Source of the DNA: an uncultured Clostridia bacterium
GTDB lineage: Bacteria > Bacillota > Clostridia > Christensenellales > DTU072
Assembly (NCBI GenBank): GCA_946621465.1
Contig: CAMOOO010000003.1
Location: 55,389-119,388 of the forward strand
Direction of reading: 5' to 3'
DNA length: 64,000 bases
Part shown: one piece after another, positions 53,719 to 63,230 of the stretch
How positions within the stretch are numbered: the stretch's first letter is position 1
Layout of the letters: each line of letters opens with the position of its first letter
Notes under the pieces: generated by a model
Told to the model about the DNA's origin: nothing
Seen by the model: the letters and a program-made list of their open reading frames with translations, nothing else
Databases searched by the model: none
Program-made: the position numbers and the translations under genes

Positions 53719-55797
53719 ATGGCAAGAGAAGTACCCATTGAGAAGATGCGTAACATAGGTATTATGGCGCATATCGACGCAGGGAAAACAACAACGAGTG
53801 AACGTATTCTTTATTATACGGGACTTACCCACCGCCTTGGAGAGGTCCATGACGGTGCAGCGACCATGGACTGGATGGAACAAGAACAAGAGCGTGGTAT
53901 CACCATTACTTCCGCAGCTGTTACGGCGCATTGGAAAGGGTATACCATCAACCTCATCGATACCCCCGGACACGTTGACTTTACCGTCGAGGTAGAAAGA
54001 AGTCTTCGCGTTCTGGACGGAGCCGTTGCCGTTTTCTGTGCAAAGGGCGGCGTTGAGCCCCAGAGCGAAACGGTATGGCGTCAGGCGACCAAGTACAAAG
54101 TACCCCGTATCGCATTTGTCAACAAGATGGATATTTTAGGCGCCGATTTCTACAACGTCGTAAAGATGATCACCGAACGTCTCCATGCTCGTCCGGTCAA
54201 AATGACGTTGCCGATCGGAAAGGAAGCTGACTTCACCGGTATCATCGACGTTCTCAACAAAAAAGCCATCGTTTACGATTTGGGCGCAGACGGCAAAAAC
54301 TTCGAGACCGTAGACGTTCCCGACAACATGAAGGATGCCGCGGAAGAAGCCTATCAAGAAATGGTAGAGGCTTGCGCCGACTACGACGACGAGATCATGA
54401 TGAAATATCTGGAAGGAGAGGAGATCACTGCCGAAGAGATCAAAGTTGCTCTTCGTAAAGCGACCATCAATCTCCAACTGGTTCCCGTCTTCTGCGGAAG
54501 TGCCTATCGTAACAAGGGCGTTCAGATGATGCTTGACGGCGTTATCGACTATTTGCCCTCGCCTATCGACATTCCTCCGGTTGAAGGAAAGAACAGCAAA
54601 GGCGAAATCGAGACCCGCGAGTCTGACGATAAAGTTCCGCTTTCCGGTCTTGCCTTTAAGATTGCCAGCGACCCGTTCGTCGGCAAACTGACTTTCTATC
54701 GTATCTATTCCGGTGTCCTGACCAAAGGTATGGCGGTCTGGAACTCCAACAAACAATGCCGTGAGAGAGTTGGTAGACTTATTCGTATGTTCTCCAACGA
54801 TCGTATCGATATCGAAGAAGCGCACGCAGGCGATATCATCGCCATCATCGGTCTGAAATCCACGACCACCGGCGAGACCCTCTGCGATGAAAAAGCTCCC
54901 ATTGTTCTGGACGAAATGAAATTCCCCGATCCGGTTATCCGTTTGGCTATCGAACCGAAAACCAAGACCGGTCAAGAAAAAATGGCGCTTGCTTTGGTAC
55001 GTCTTGCGGAAGAAGACCCGACGTTCCGTACCTACACCGATAAAGAAACCGGACAGACCATCATCGCCGGTATGGGAGAACTTCACCTCGAAATCATCGT
55101 TGACAGATTGCTCCGTGAGTTTAAAGTAGAAGCCAACATCGGTAAGCCGGAAGTTGCCTACCGCGAAGCTATCAAGAGAAAGGCTCGCGCAGAAGGAAAA
55201 TTCGTCCGTCAGAGCGGTGGTCACGGTCAATACGGTCACTGCGTTATCGAGATCGAACCCAACGAACCGGGTAAAGGTATCGAGTTCTATGACGAAATTA
55301 AAGGCGGTGTCATTCCGAAAGAATTTATTAAGCCTGTTGAAGAAGGTATCAGAGAAGCTGCCAGAGGCGGTATCCTCATCGGATATGAAATGGTTGACTT
55401 TATCGTTCACCTCGTAGACGGTAGCTTCCACGAAGTCGACTCCTCGGAAATGAGCTTTAAGATCGCCGGTAGCCTTGCCTTCAAAGAGGCGGCTCGCCTT
55501 GCCGATCCGACCATTCTCGAACCGATGATGGACGTAGAAGTCGTTGTTCCGCCGGATTATCTCGGTGACGTTATCAACACCGTTACTTCTCGTCGTGGCG
55601 GTATCCGCGAAATGCGTGACGTCGGTGGCAATAAAGCCGTTGACTGCGATATTCCGCTTTCCGAAATGTTTGGTTACGCCACCGTTCTTCGTAGTGCGAC
55701 CCAGGGCCGTGGTAACTACGTTATGCAGCTCAAATGCTACACCGAAGTACCCACCGGAGAGAAGAAACGCCTCATGGAAGGTCACACGGCAAAATAA
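53719..55797 (+). CDS. fusA: Elongation factor G
   Basis: 692 residues, full length. GTPase motifs '[19 protein letters not shown]', 'DTPGHVDF' and 'NKMD' are intact, and the C-terminal domains are complete ('SGGHGQYGH', 'GGIREMRD'). Moves tRNAs and mRNA during translocation. Ribosome binding site GGGAGG. A strong terminator follows. Confidence 0.98.
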   Translation: MAREVPIEKMRNIGIMAHIDAGKTTTSERILYYTGLTHRLGEVHDGAATMDWMEQEQERGITITSAAVTAHWKGYTINLIDTPGHVDFTVEVERSLRVLDGAVAVFCAKGGVEPQSETVWRQATKYKVPRIAFVNKMDILGADFYNVVKMITERLHARPVKMTLPIGKEADFTGIIDVLNKKAIVYDLGADGKNFETVDVPDNMKDAAEEAYQEMVEACADYDDEIMMKYLEGEEITAEEIKVALRKATINLQLVPVFCGSAYRNKGVQMMLDGVIDYLPSPIDIPPVEGKNSKGEIETRESDDKVPLSGLAFKIASDPFVGKLTFYRIYSGVLTKGMAVWNSNKQCRERVGRLIRMFSNDRIDIEEAHAGDIIAIIGLKSTTTGETLCDEKAPIVLDEMKFPDPVIRLAIEPKTKTGQEKMALALVRLAEEDPTFRTYTDKETGQTIIAGMGELHLEIIVDRLLREFKVEANIGKPEVAYREAIKRKARAEGKFVRQSGGHGQYGHCVIEIEPNEPGKGIEFYDEIKGGVIPKEFIKPVEEGIREAARGGILIGYEMVDFIVHLVDGSFHEVDSSEMSFKIAGSLAFKEAARLADPTILEPMMDVEVVVPPDYLGDVINTVTSRRGGIREMRDVGGNKAVDCDIPLSEMFGYATVLRSATQGRGNYVMQLKCYTEVPTGEKKRLMEGHTAK

Positions 55798-55818
55798 TAG
55801 GTGTTTACCTATCAGTAA

Positions 55819-55855
55819 AAAAGCTCGGCAAGTCAGTTGCCGAGCTTTTCTTTTT
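55819..55855 (+). terminator. Intrinsic terminator after fusA
   Basis: AAAAGCTCGGCAA pairs with TTGCCGAGCTTTT around GTCAG (13-bp stem), followed by a T-rich stretch. Confidence 0.95.
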
Positions 55856-56004
55856 GAGAGTTTTGTCTCACTATTCTTTTTGAAAAGATCGATGATTCGA
55901 CAAAAACGGACAAAGAAAAAAGATTTTTCACATTTTACGGAGAAAAAAGGAGGATGGAACGGCACGGAAAAAAGCAGGTATTTTCAGAAAATCAGAAAAA
56001 ACGC

Positions 56005-56033
56005 TTGCTTGTGGGAGAGAAATGTATTATAAT
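56005..56033 (+). promoter_or_regulatory. Promoter of tuf
   Basis: TTGCTT (56005-56010), 17-bp spacer, TATAAT (56028-56033), 44 bases before the ATG. With the fusA terminator upstream this makes tuf an independent unit. Confidence 0.88.
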
Positions 56034-56076
56034 GTGTCTAAACCAAAAAAACGAATTTAATTGGAGGATACCTGAA

Positions 56077-57282
56077 ATGGCTAAAGCAAAATTTGAAAGA
56101 ACCAAACCGCACGTCAATATCGGTACCATCGGACACGTTGACCATGGTAAGACGACTTTGACTGCAGCTATCACGATGGTCTCTGCTGCTGCCGGTCATG
56201 CTCAATTGATGCGTTATGACGAAATCGATAAAGCACCGGAAGAGAAAGCAAGAGGAATTACCATCAATACCGCACACGTTGAATACGAAACCGAGACTCG
56301 TCACTATGCACACGTTGACTGCCCCGGACACGCCGACTATGTTAAAAACATGATCACCGGTGCTGCCCAGATGGACGGTGCTATCCTCGTTGTTGCTTCT
56401 ACCGACGGTCCGATGCCGCAAACCCGTGAGCATATCCTGCTCGCTCGTCAGGTCGGCGTTCCGTACATCGTTGTATTCATGAACAAAGTTGACCAAGTTG
56501 ACGACCCCGAACTCCTCGACCTCGTCGAGATGGAAGTTCGTGAGCTCCTCTCCAGCTATGATTTCCCCGGAGACGATATCCCGGTAATCAGAGGTTCCGC
56601 TCTGAAAGCTATCGAAGCTTGCACCGCCGGACATCCGGAGAGCCCCGATTGCGATTGCATCAGAGAGCTCCTCGCTGCTGTTGACAAATACATCCCCGCT
56701 CCCGAAAGAGACACTGAGAAACCCTTCCTTATGCCGGTCGAAGACGTCTTCACCATCACCGGACGTGGAACGGTTGCTACCGGTAGAGTTGAGCGTGGTA
56801 TGGTTAAAATGCAAGACAAAGTGGAAATCGTCGGTCTCATGGAGAAACCGAAGGAAACCACGATCACCGGTATCGAAATGTTCCGTAAACTCCTCGACTT
56901 CGCAGAAGCAGGCGACAACGTCGGTCTTCTTCTCAGAGGTATCGACAGAAAGGACATCGAGAGAGGACAGGTTATCGCTAAACCCGGTACCATCCATCCT
57001 CATACCCACTTCACCAGCCAGGTGTACGTTCTGAAGAAAGAAGAAGGCGGACGTCATACTCCTTTCTTTAACGGTTATCGTCCTCAGTTCTATTTCAGAA
57101 CCACTGACGTTACCGGAACCATCAAACTCCCCGACGGTGTAGAAATGGTTATGCCCGGCGACAACATCGACATGGAGATCACTCTGATCACTCCTATCGC
57201 TATCGAACAAGGTCTCCGCTTCGCTATTCGTGAAGGCGGCAGAACGGTCGGCAGCGGCGTTGTTTCCAAAGTTATCGAGTAA
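56077..57282 (+). CDS. tuf: Elongation factor Tu
   Basis: 401 residues. G-domain motifs '[11 protein letters not shown]', '[12 protein letters not shown]' and 'NKVD' are intact; the switch region '[17 protein letters not shown]' is standard. The start ATG at 56077 follows TTGGAGG; an in-frame extension to 55954 crosses the promoter and is rejected. It delivers aminoacyl-tRNA to the ribosome. Confidence 0.98.
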   Translation: MAKAKFERTKPHVNIGTIGHVDHGKTTLTAAITMVSAAAGHAQLMRYDEIDKAPEEKARGITINTAHVEYETETRHYAHVDCPGHADYVKNMITGAAQMDGAILVVASTDGPMPQTREHILLARQVGVPYIVVFMNKVDQVDDPELLDLVEMEVRELLSSYDFPGDDIPVIRGSALKAIEACTAGHPESPDCDCIRELLAAVDKYIPAPERDTEKPFLMPVEDVFTITGRGTVATGRVERGMVKMQDKVEIVGLMEKPKETTITGIEMFRKLLDFAEAGDNVGLLLRGIDRKDIERGQVIAKPGTIHPHTHFTSQVYVLKKEEGGRHTPFFNGYRPQFYFRTTDVTGTIKLPDGVEMVMPGDNIDMEITLITPIAIEQGLRFAIREGGRTVGSGVVSKVIE

Positions 57283-57307
57283 TCCCGATTAAATTTTAAC
57301 AATAATA

Positions 57308-57342
57308 AAAAATCCCACTTGAGCAATTCAGGTGGGTTTTTT
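57308..57342 (+). terminator. Intrinsic terminator after tuf
   Basis: CCCACTTGA pairs with TCAGGTGGG (one G-T pair) around GCAAT, followed by T6; A-rich on the left side. Confidence 0.93.
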
Positions 57343-57388
57343 ATTTTAGTCTTTTCGTTATTAACCAAACAATCGGAGTCGTTTTCTC

Positions 57389-57417
57389 TTGAAAAGCTCG
57401 TGGAAATAGGCTATAAT
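57389..57417 (+). promoter_or_regulatory. Promoter of the glycan operon
   Basis: TTGAAA (57389-57394), 17-bp spacer, TATAAT (57412-57417), 30 bases before the ATG at 57447. Confidence 0.82.
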
Positions 57418-57446
57418 AAATCAGCCGATAAAAAAGGAGAAAGGAT

Positions 57447-58199
57447 ATGGGTATCGTAAAAAAGATGCTTTTAGACGTGGAGAACTGTTTTAAACAGGGA
57501 CTTGATACCGAGAATATGCTCAAGGTTATGGATATAATAGGCTTTCCCGGGTATAGCGCGGAACTGATCGAATCGTATAGACTGTGGGGGGATTATTTGC
57601 CGCGCGGAGAGGAGTATCCTTACACGCAGGCTCAACGATACATGCATATTTTGTGGGAGATCATCGACAGAAGCCCACTTGGGATCAACTGTGCTTTTAC
57701 CATTCCTTTCCGGCAGATTATTGCAAAGCATCTGTTTAAAAAGTGCGGCGAAGGGTTCCTTACCAACGAAGGATGTCGTTTTAATTACGGTCATCTTATT
57801 GAGGTCGGGGAGAACGTCACTTGGAACCACTGTTGCTACATCGACGCAAAAGGCGGTGTGAAGTTCGAGGACAGTTCCATGATAACGGAATACACGAAGA
57901 TTTTTTCTCACGGGCATTCGGAGAGCGACCACGTAGAGAGGAGCTATAACGGCGTGGTCATCGGCGCGTATGCAAAAGTCTACACCAATTGTACCGTCTT
58001 GCCCGGAGTTCATATCGGGAAAGGGGCGATTTGCGCCACGGGTGCCATCGTCACTAAGGACGTCGAAGACTTTACGCTTGTTGCCGGCATACCGGCTAAA
58101 CCCATACGAAAGAGAAAATTCGAGGGAGAGGATCTATCCCTTCTTCATCATTATACTTTATCGAATAACGCTTTTCAGGTCAACTTGGAGGATAGATGA
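57447..58199 (+). CDS. Hexapeptide-repeat acyltransferase (maltose/galactoside O-acetyltransferase-like)
   Basis: 250 residues. An alpha-helical N-terminal region of about 100 residues is followed by a left-handed beta-helix with '[17 protein letters not shown]', a loop with 'FSHGHSE' (probable catalytic His), '[16 protein letters not shown]' and the typical end '[12 protein letters not shown]'. It transfers an acetyl or acyl group from CoA to a sugar. The N-terminal part is longer than in LacA/Maa. Ribosome binding site AAGGAG. Its stop overlaps the next start (ATGA), so it is co-translated with the GH36-like gene. Confidence 0.88.
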   Translation: MGIVKKMLLDVENCFKQGLDTENMLKVMDIIGFPGYSAELIESYRLWGDYLPRGEEYPYTQAQRYMHILWEIIDRSPLGINCAFTIPFRQIIAKHLFKKCGEGFLTNEGCRFNYGHLIEVGENVTWNHCCYIDAKGGVKFEDSSMITEYTKIFSHGHSESDHVERSYNGVVIGAYAKVYTNCTVLPGVHIGKGAICATGAIVTKDVEDFTLVAGIPAKPIRKRKFEGEDLSLLHHYTLSNNAFQVNLEDR

Positions 58200-59734
58200 A
58201 ATTTTACGATATACTTGCAACAAAGCCCGACGTTCAAGTGCGGTACGGTAGAAAATACCTGCCGGGGGGCGAGGTCGTCCGCTTGGAGAAAGTCGGAGAG
58301 GAAACGAAAGTTTTTATCTCGTCGAAAAAGCCTTTGCGGTTTGTTAAATTCACCTGGGCATTGCCCGGTTTTGCACGAGACGCACTCGTTTTGGGGGACG
58401 TCTTTGAGAGAGGATACGGCGATTTACATTGGGGAAACCCGGAGGGGAGGAACCTCTTTTGGTATGCCGTTTTCAGCGATAAAGACAGTGCTTTTTCTTA
58501 CGGTGTAAAGACGGGATGCTCGGCGATATGTTATTGGCAAGCGACTTCAGACGAATTGAGTTTGGTTTTAGACGTGCAGAACGGAACGAACGCCGTACAG
58601 CTGGGAGACAGGACGCTCCATGCCTGCGATATCGTGCAACTTAATTGTGAAAAAGGGGAGCGCATTTTTGCTTTTATGCAACGGTTTTGCCGCCTCATGT
58701 GCCACAATCCCCGTTTGGCACCGACGCCGGTGTACGGGACCAATACCTGGTATTATGCCTTTACCGGCACCTCTTTTGATTTGGTCAAAAAGGACGTTGA
58801 ACTGCTGGACGAATGCACAAAAGGGTTGAAGAACAGACCCTATATGGTCATTGACGACGGGTGGGAACTGGTCAATATGAATACCTGTCGTTTCAAAAAG
58901 ATAGACCTATGGCAAGCTAGTATAAATAAATTCCCGGAAATGAAAGAGGCGGCGGAGTATATAAAAAGCCACGATCAAAAGCCGGGGATATGGATACGGT
59001 ACTTGCTTGGAATGGGAGGAATGCCGAAGTCCTGGCGCGTGCCGACGGCGCTTATTTTTGATAACATCGCATTGGATCCCTCTCATCCGGAAGTCCTCGA
59101 GTATGTACGCAATTTGACGAAGAGAATTCGGGAATGGGGTTTTGAACTGATTAAACACGACTTCTCTACCTTTGACGTTTTCCGTCAATTCGGTTCCGAT
59201 TATTATAGGTCGAAAAGGAGAAGAAAGTTTTTTGACCGTACCAAAACGACGGCGGAGATCATCCTTAACTTCTACAAAGCGATCAGAGAAAGCGCAGGAG
59301 ACGCCGTTATTATCGGGTGCAATACCGTTTCCCATCTGTCCGCAGGGATATTTGAACTGGAAAGAATCGGCGACGATACCAGTCCGAAAAAATGGGACAG
59401 AGTGGTAAAAATGGGTGTCAACTGTTTGGCTTTCCGGGCCTGTCAGCATAACACCTTTTATGGGTGCGACGCCGACTGCGTGGGGCATACGGGGGAGATA
59501 CCGTGGGAGAAAAACAAACAGTGGTTGCAACTGCTTGCTATCAGCGGAACGCCCCTCTTTACCTCTATTGATCCGCGCATAGTTACCGACGAGATAAAAG
59601 AAGATTTGAAAAAGGCGTACGCTCTTGCGGAAAAACAAGAGATCGTCGCCGAGCCGAAAAACTGGTTCGACGACGCCTTCCCCGAAGAGTGGAAAGTCGG
59701 GAAAGAGGAGTACAAATTTGATTTCTCGAGGTGA
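58196..59734 (+). CDS. GH36-like (alpha-galactosidase-type) glycoside hydrolase
   Basis: 512 residues. A beta-sandwich N-terminal part (about 1-190) precedes a TIM barrel with 'MVIDDGWEL' (about 218-226), '[11 protein letters not shown]', '[10 protein letters not shown]' (probable nucleophile Asp about 325) and '[13 protein letters not shown]' (probable acid/base Asp about 393). This is the clan-D arrangement of GH36/GH27 alpha-galactosidases and relatives. No signal peptide, so cytosolic. Substrate not certain: alpha-galactosides are most likely. Ribosome binding site TTGGAGG. Central gene of a three-gene glycan operon. Confidence 0.82.
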   Translation: MKFYDILATKPDVQVRYGRKYLPGGEVVRLEKVGEETKVFISSKKPLRFVKFTWALPGFARDALVLGDVFERGYGDLHWGNPEGRNLFWYAVFSDKDSAFSYGVKTGCSAICYWQATSDELSLVLDVQNGTNAVQLGDRTLHACDIVQLNCEKGERIFAFMQRFCRLMCHNPRLAPTPVYGTNTWYYAFTGTSFDLVKKDVELLDECTKGLKNRPYMVIDDGWELVNMNTCRFKKIDLWQASINKFPEMKEAAEYIKSHDQKPGIWIRYLLGMGGMPKSWRVPTALIFDNIALDPSHPEVLEYVRNLTKRIREWGFELIKHDFSTFDVFRQFGSDYYRSKRRRKFFDRTKTTAEIILNFYKAIRESAGDAVIIGCNTVSHLSAGIFELERIGDDTSPKKWDRVVKMGVNCLAFRACQHNTFYGCDADCVGHTGEIPWEKNKQWLQLLAISGTPLFTSIDPRIVTDEIKEDLKKAYALAEKQEIVAEPKNWFDDAFPEEWKVGKEEYKFDFSR

Positions 59735-59736
59735 AA

Positions 59737-62268
59737 ATGAATAGAGGCAAAAAAAGTTTTTATTTCTGTTTGATAGAAAGAGCGATTACTTTCGCTCTAC
59801 TTATTGTTGGGATAGTTTTCGCCTTTACCGTACGACGCAGTACGATGGCGGAGCGTTTTATCCTCTTAGGCGGAATGCTGGTGGCAGTGTACTACGCTGT
59901 CCTATTTTTGATGGCTTTCGTCCGTTTTGCAGTGGGCGTGGGAGCAAAGGTAGCAATAAAAAAAGGTGTCAATTATTATACCGTCGATCACCTGGGGTGG
60001 ACCGCTTTTATCGTCGCAGTGACGATGGTCTCCGATATGGTCCTGTACTGGATCGCCTGTAGGAATTTTTCCGTCGGCTATCTCATTATCGGCACTATCG
60101 CTCCGCTCTGCGTGATAGCGGATTGGGCGATTTTTGCGCCGCATAAAGCAAGCCCGTATTACTTATGTAGCCTGGTTTATCCGCTACTTTCCTTGGTTGT
60201 GGCAACGGTCGGAAGGGCATTTAGCGTGGATTTGGCAAAGGCTATCCTTCCGTTGGCGATTTACGTCGTCGTAGCTTTCGTGCTTTATTTAATTGAAAGA
60301 CCTTTATCAAAAAAGTTCTCGACGAAAAAAACGCCGTACCCCCTTCTTTGGCATGATATGCCCGTGGATATATCCTCGGCGTTCGGGGAAAAAGAGGTCG
60401 CCGGTTGTCACGGCTATTTGAAAGTGGAAGGGGAGAACTTTGTTTTTGAAGACGGAACGCCCGTTAAGTTTTGGGGAGTCAACTTCAATTCCGCGCAGAA
60501 TTTTCCTGAACACACTCACAGCGAAAAGGTGGCAAAGAGGCTGGCTCGCGCCGGCGTAAATATGGTACGATTTCACCAATTGGACGCCGAATGGGCATCG
60601 CCAAACATCTTTGCATTTAAAAAGGGGAAACGTATCGAAAGTACCCGTTCCTTTGACGAGGAGAGTTTGGAGAGGCTGGATTATCTCGTTTATTGTCTGA
60701 AAAACGAGGGTATTTATATTTACCTTGATTTTTTGACCTACCGTAGATTTCGCGTAGGCGACGGCGTAGAAAAGGCGGAACTCCTGCCGGAGGCGGCAAA
60801 ACCGTACTGCGTTTTTGACAGAAAATTGATTGAATTGCAGAAGGAATACAACCGCAACCTGCTTATGCACGTCAATAAATACACCGGGGTTGCCTACAAG
60901 GACGAACCGGCGATTGCCCTTGCCGAAGTGGTCAACGAATGCGACCTTTTGGACGCGGAGTATACGAAAATCACGATAGAACCGTATCGGTCGGAGCTAC
61001 TTGAAAGGTACCGAGCGTTTGCCGAAAAAGAGGGGGTCAAGAATGCCAACGAGGACATTGACAAAAGGACCGATCCGTTCTTGCGGAAGTTTTTGTTGCA
61101 GGTACAAAAGGAGTATGTCAGAGAAATAATCGACGATATTCGGAGTATAGGGGGACGATTCCCCATGACGGCAATGAACCGCGAGTCGGACAGGACGGTC
61201 ATTCTGACCAACTCCGTTACCGACTTCTCCGATTCCCACGCCTATTGGAGAGGGGGCAATCAAAGTGGGTTTATGAACGACCCGATGAGTATGCAGGGTG
61301 TCAATCTGATAACCAGACAACTGATAACCAACGTCATCGACGGCAAGCCTTTCTTCGTCTCCGAATGGGATGCGCCGTGGCCGAACGAGTTTCGCGCGGA
61401 CGTCACCCTTTGGACGGCGGCGGTAGGCGCGTTGCAGAATTGGTCGGGGTTTACCTTACATACCTATCGCTACGGTACGGCGGAACAACCTTATATTACC
61501 GAAAAACTGGGTCGCTCCATTGCCCTGGGCGGTTCCTATTCCCGAGGCCTATTCGACTGCTATAACGACCCGGCGAAGATGGGACTGTTTTACCACGCCG
61601 CCCTTATTTTCCGTCGGGGGGACGTCTCCCAGGCAAAGGAGACCACCGTTTATTCCATGCCGGAAGAGGAATACCTGAGTTGCAAAGAGGAAAGGCATTT
61701 AATAACGATCTGTCCGCCCAGGTACGAAGAACGGACGGGGATACGCTTTGGCATAGGCAAAAAATCGGAGCCGCTGCAAGCGGTGCCGGAAAAGGTGATT
61801 TCCGATACGGGAGAATTGAGAAGAAGCGGCAAGAAGGGGATCGGTTTTATCGACTCGCCAAGAACGCAAGTCGTTTATGGGAGTTGCCGGGGAAGGAACG
61901 ATCTGACCGATCTATATGTAAAAGTCAAGAATGATTTTGCCACCGTTGCCATCAGCTCTTTGGACGATAGACCGATCAAGGAGACGGAAAGCCTGCTCCT
62001 TACTGCCGTAGGACGGGCGGACAACAAGGATTGTAAATATAATTTCTTCCATACCGTGCTGAAAGAAGAAGGGAGCGCCCCTATTTTGGCGGACGTTATC
62101 GAGGCGGAAATCACCTTGCGCACCAAGCATGGCGATATGAAGGTATGGGCGGTCAACAACGAAGGCAGTCTGATCGGGCAAATGAAAACGTCCTACGACG
62201 GAGAATATTTACATTTCAACGTCGGAGAACGTTTTGAATCGGTCTTTTATTTGATACAAAGGCAGTAA
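59737..62268 (+). CDS. Fusion: multi-helix membrane domain + clan-A (GH5-like) glycoside hydrolase
   Basis: 843 residues. The first ~195 residues hold six hydrophobic helices and resemble Pr6Pr-type membrane proteins ('APLCVIADWAIFAPHK', 'LCSLVYPLLSLVV'). From about 225 a clan-A barrel follows: 'FWGVNFNSAQNFPEH', 'AGVNMVRFHQLDAEW', the acid/base Glu in 'ALAEVVNECD' (about 390) and the probable nucleophile in 'KPFFVSEWDAPWP' (about 540). A beta-rich C-terminal domain ends the chain. Start ATG 59737 has GAGG 5 bases upstream; a GTG six bases earlier overlaps the GH36 stop. The side on which the hydrolase works depends on topology. Function of the membrane part is unknown. Confidence 0.85.
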   Translation: MNRGKKSFYFCLIERAITFALLIVGIVFAFTVRRSTMAERFILLGGMLVAVYYAVLFLMAFVRFAVGVGAKVAIKKGVNYYTVDHLGWTAFIVAVTMVSDMVLYWIACRNFSVGYLIIGTIAPLCVIADWAIFAPHKASPYYLCSLVYPLLSLVVATVGRAFSVDLAKAILPLAIYVVVAFVLYLIERPLSKKFSTKKTPYPLLWHDMPVDISSAFGEKEVAGCHGYLKVEGENFVFEDGTPVKFWGVNFNSAQNFPEHTHSEKVAKRLARAGVNMVRFHQLDAEWASPNIFAFKKGKRIESTRSFDEESLERLDYLVYCLKNEGIYIYLDFLTYRRFRVGDGVEKAELLPEAAKPYCVFDRKLIELQKEYNRNLLMHVNKYTGVAYKDEPAIALAEVVNECDLLDAEYTKITIEPYRSELLERYRAFAEKEGVKNANEDIDKRTDPFLRKFLLQVQKEYVREIIDDIRSIGGRFPMTAMNRESDRTVILTNSVTDFSDSHAYWRGGNQSGFMNDPMSMQGVNLITRQLITNVIDGKPFFVSEWDAPWPNEFRADVTLWTAAVGALQNWSGFTLHTYRYGTAEQPYITEKLGRSIALGGSYSRGLFDCYNDPAKMGLFYHAALIFRRGDVSQAKETTVYSMPEEEYLSCKEERHLITICPPRYEERTGIRFGIGKKSEPLQAVPEKVISDTGELRRSGKKGIGFIDSPRTQVVYGSCRGRNDLTDLYVKVKNDFATVAISSLDDRPIKETESLLLTAVGRADNKDCKYNFFHTVLKEEGSAPILADVIEAEITLRTKHGDMKVWAVNNEGSLIGQMKTSYDGEYLHFNVGERFESVFYLIQRQ

Positions 62269-62272
62269 AAGA

Positions 62273-63016
62273 TTATATCGTCAGTTCCATGCCGTCGAAA
62301 GCGGCTGCGCAGTCTACGGAAGATTTTATTTTACCGAAAGCGGCGGAGAGCTCTTCCGGAGTATTTCGGTAAGGGTTAATATGATTGATGAGGAGCCGGT
62401 CAATTTTTGACCGGTTCACTTTATCTATCACTTCGTCCGTGTTGATATAGGTGTGCGCCGCTTCCAGTACGAGGGCGTCGACGTGAGTCGTATAAAGAAC
62501 GTTCGGGTAGTCGCGCATTCCTCTTGCCAAGTCTCCGGAAAAGAGTATCCGTTTCCCTTCCGCCTCGACGAGGAAGGCGTAGGACAGAAAAATGTGCTTT
62601 ACGGGGATGGCGGTGACTTTGAGCGTGCCGTCATCGAAAATAACTCCTTTTTTGTACTTTTTATATTTAGTTCGACCCTTTCCATGCCACAATTTATAGT
62701 TGAATTTGGTATTGATTACGTCGGAGAAAACCCGTTTACGGGGGACCAAAACGGGAGTGGAAACGCCATGGTACTCGGCAGCTTTGTTGATTACTCTGGT
62801 GTACTCGATCAGTCCGAGATAATGGTCGTCGTGACTGTGCGTAATAAAAATACCGCCGATCTCCTTCGGGTGTACGCCGCGTGTAAGAAGAAGGGGAAGA
62901 ATGGGTGCGCCGGCATCAATCAGGTACCATTTGCCACCGGTGACGACGGCGGCGGAAGAACAAAAGCGGTTGGCTTCCGGATTGCCGTGGGACGTGCCTA
63001 AAAAAATAATTTTCAT
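62273..63016 (-). CDS. MBL-fold metallo-hydrolase (RNase Z-like fold)
   Basis: 247 residues. 'MKIIFLGTSHGNP' starts the beta-lactamase fold as in RNase Z and phosphodiesterases; the metal motif is 'ITHSHDDHYLG' (about 58-68), then 'IPVKHIFLSYAF', 'LFSGDLARG' and 'VLEAAHTY'. No RNase Z exosite arm is evident, so a small-molecule phosphodiesterase or lactonase is as likely. I start at ATG 63016 with AAGGAG 7 bases upstream. It converges on the glycan operon, 4 bases apart. A -10 TACAAT lies about 20 bases before the start. Confidence 0.88.
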   Translation of the reverse strand: MKIIFLGTSHGNPEANRFCSSAAVVTGGKWYLIDAGAPILPLLLTRGVHPKEIGGIFITHSHDDHYLGLIEYTRVINKAAEYHGVSTPVLVPRKRVFSDVINTKFNYKLWHGKGRTKYKKYKKGVIFDDGTLKVTAIPVKHIFLSYAFLVEAEGKRILFSGDLARGMRDYPNVLYTTHVDALVLEAAHTYINTDEVIDKVNRSKIDRLLINHINPYRNTPEELSAAFGKIKSSVDCAAAFDGMELTI

Positions 63017-63230
63017 AATCGAACTCCTTAGCCATAATTGTAGCACTGCATAGGGTCGCCTGTCTACCCTTTTTCCCAAAAGGACGGTTTTCGGGATAAA
63101 ATAACCGTTGACGGAAGGTTTTTTTCCATATGTGAGTGCATTTCGCTATTGACTTTATACGTTTTTATTAGTATAATAAAAAAGTATCCTGTAGTAGTAT
63201 GGGAAATTGCCTTTTTTGGGAGTGTGTAAG

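Noticed and set aside
54136-55965. 609-codon open frame on the minus strand opposite fusA
   Set aside because: It mirrors the codon pattern of a highly expressed real gene, has no ribosome binding site or promoter and encodes nothing recognisable.
55954-56076. N-terminal extension of EF-Tu
   Set aside because: It crosses the tuf promoter and precedes a canonical start with a strong ribosome binding site; EF-Tu homologues begin at the ATG used.
56038-57210. 390-codon open frame on the minus strand opposite tuf
   Set aside because: Same reason: a shadow of tuf caused by its codon bias.
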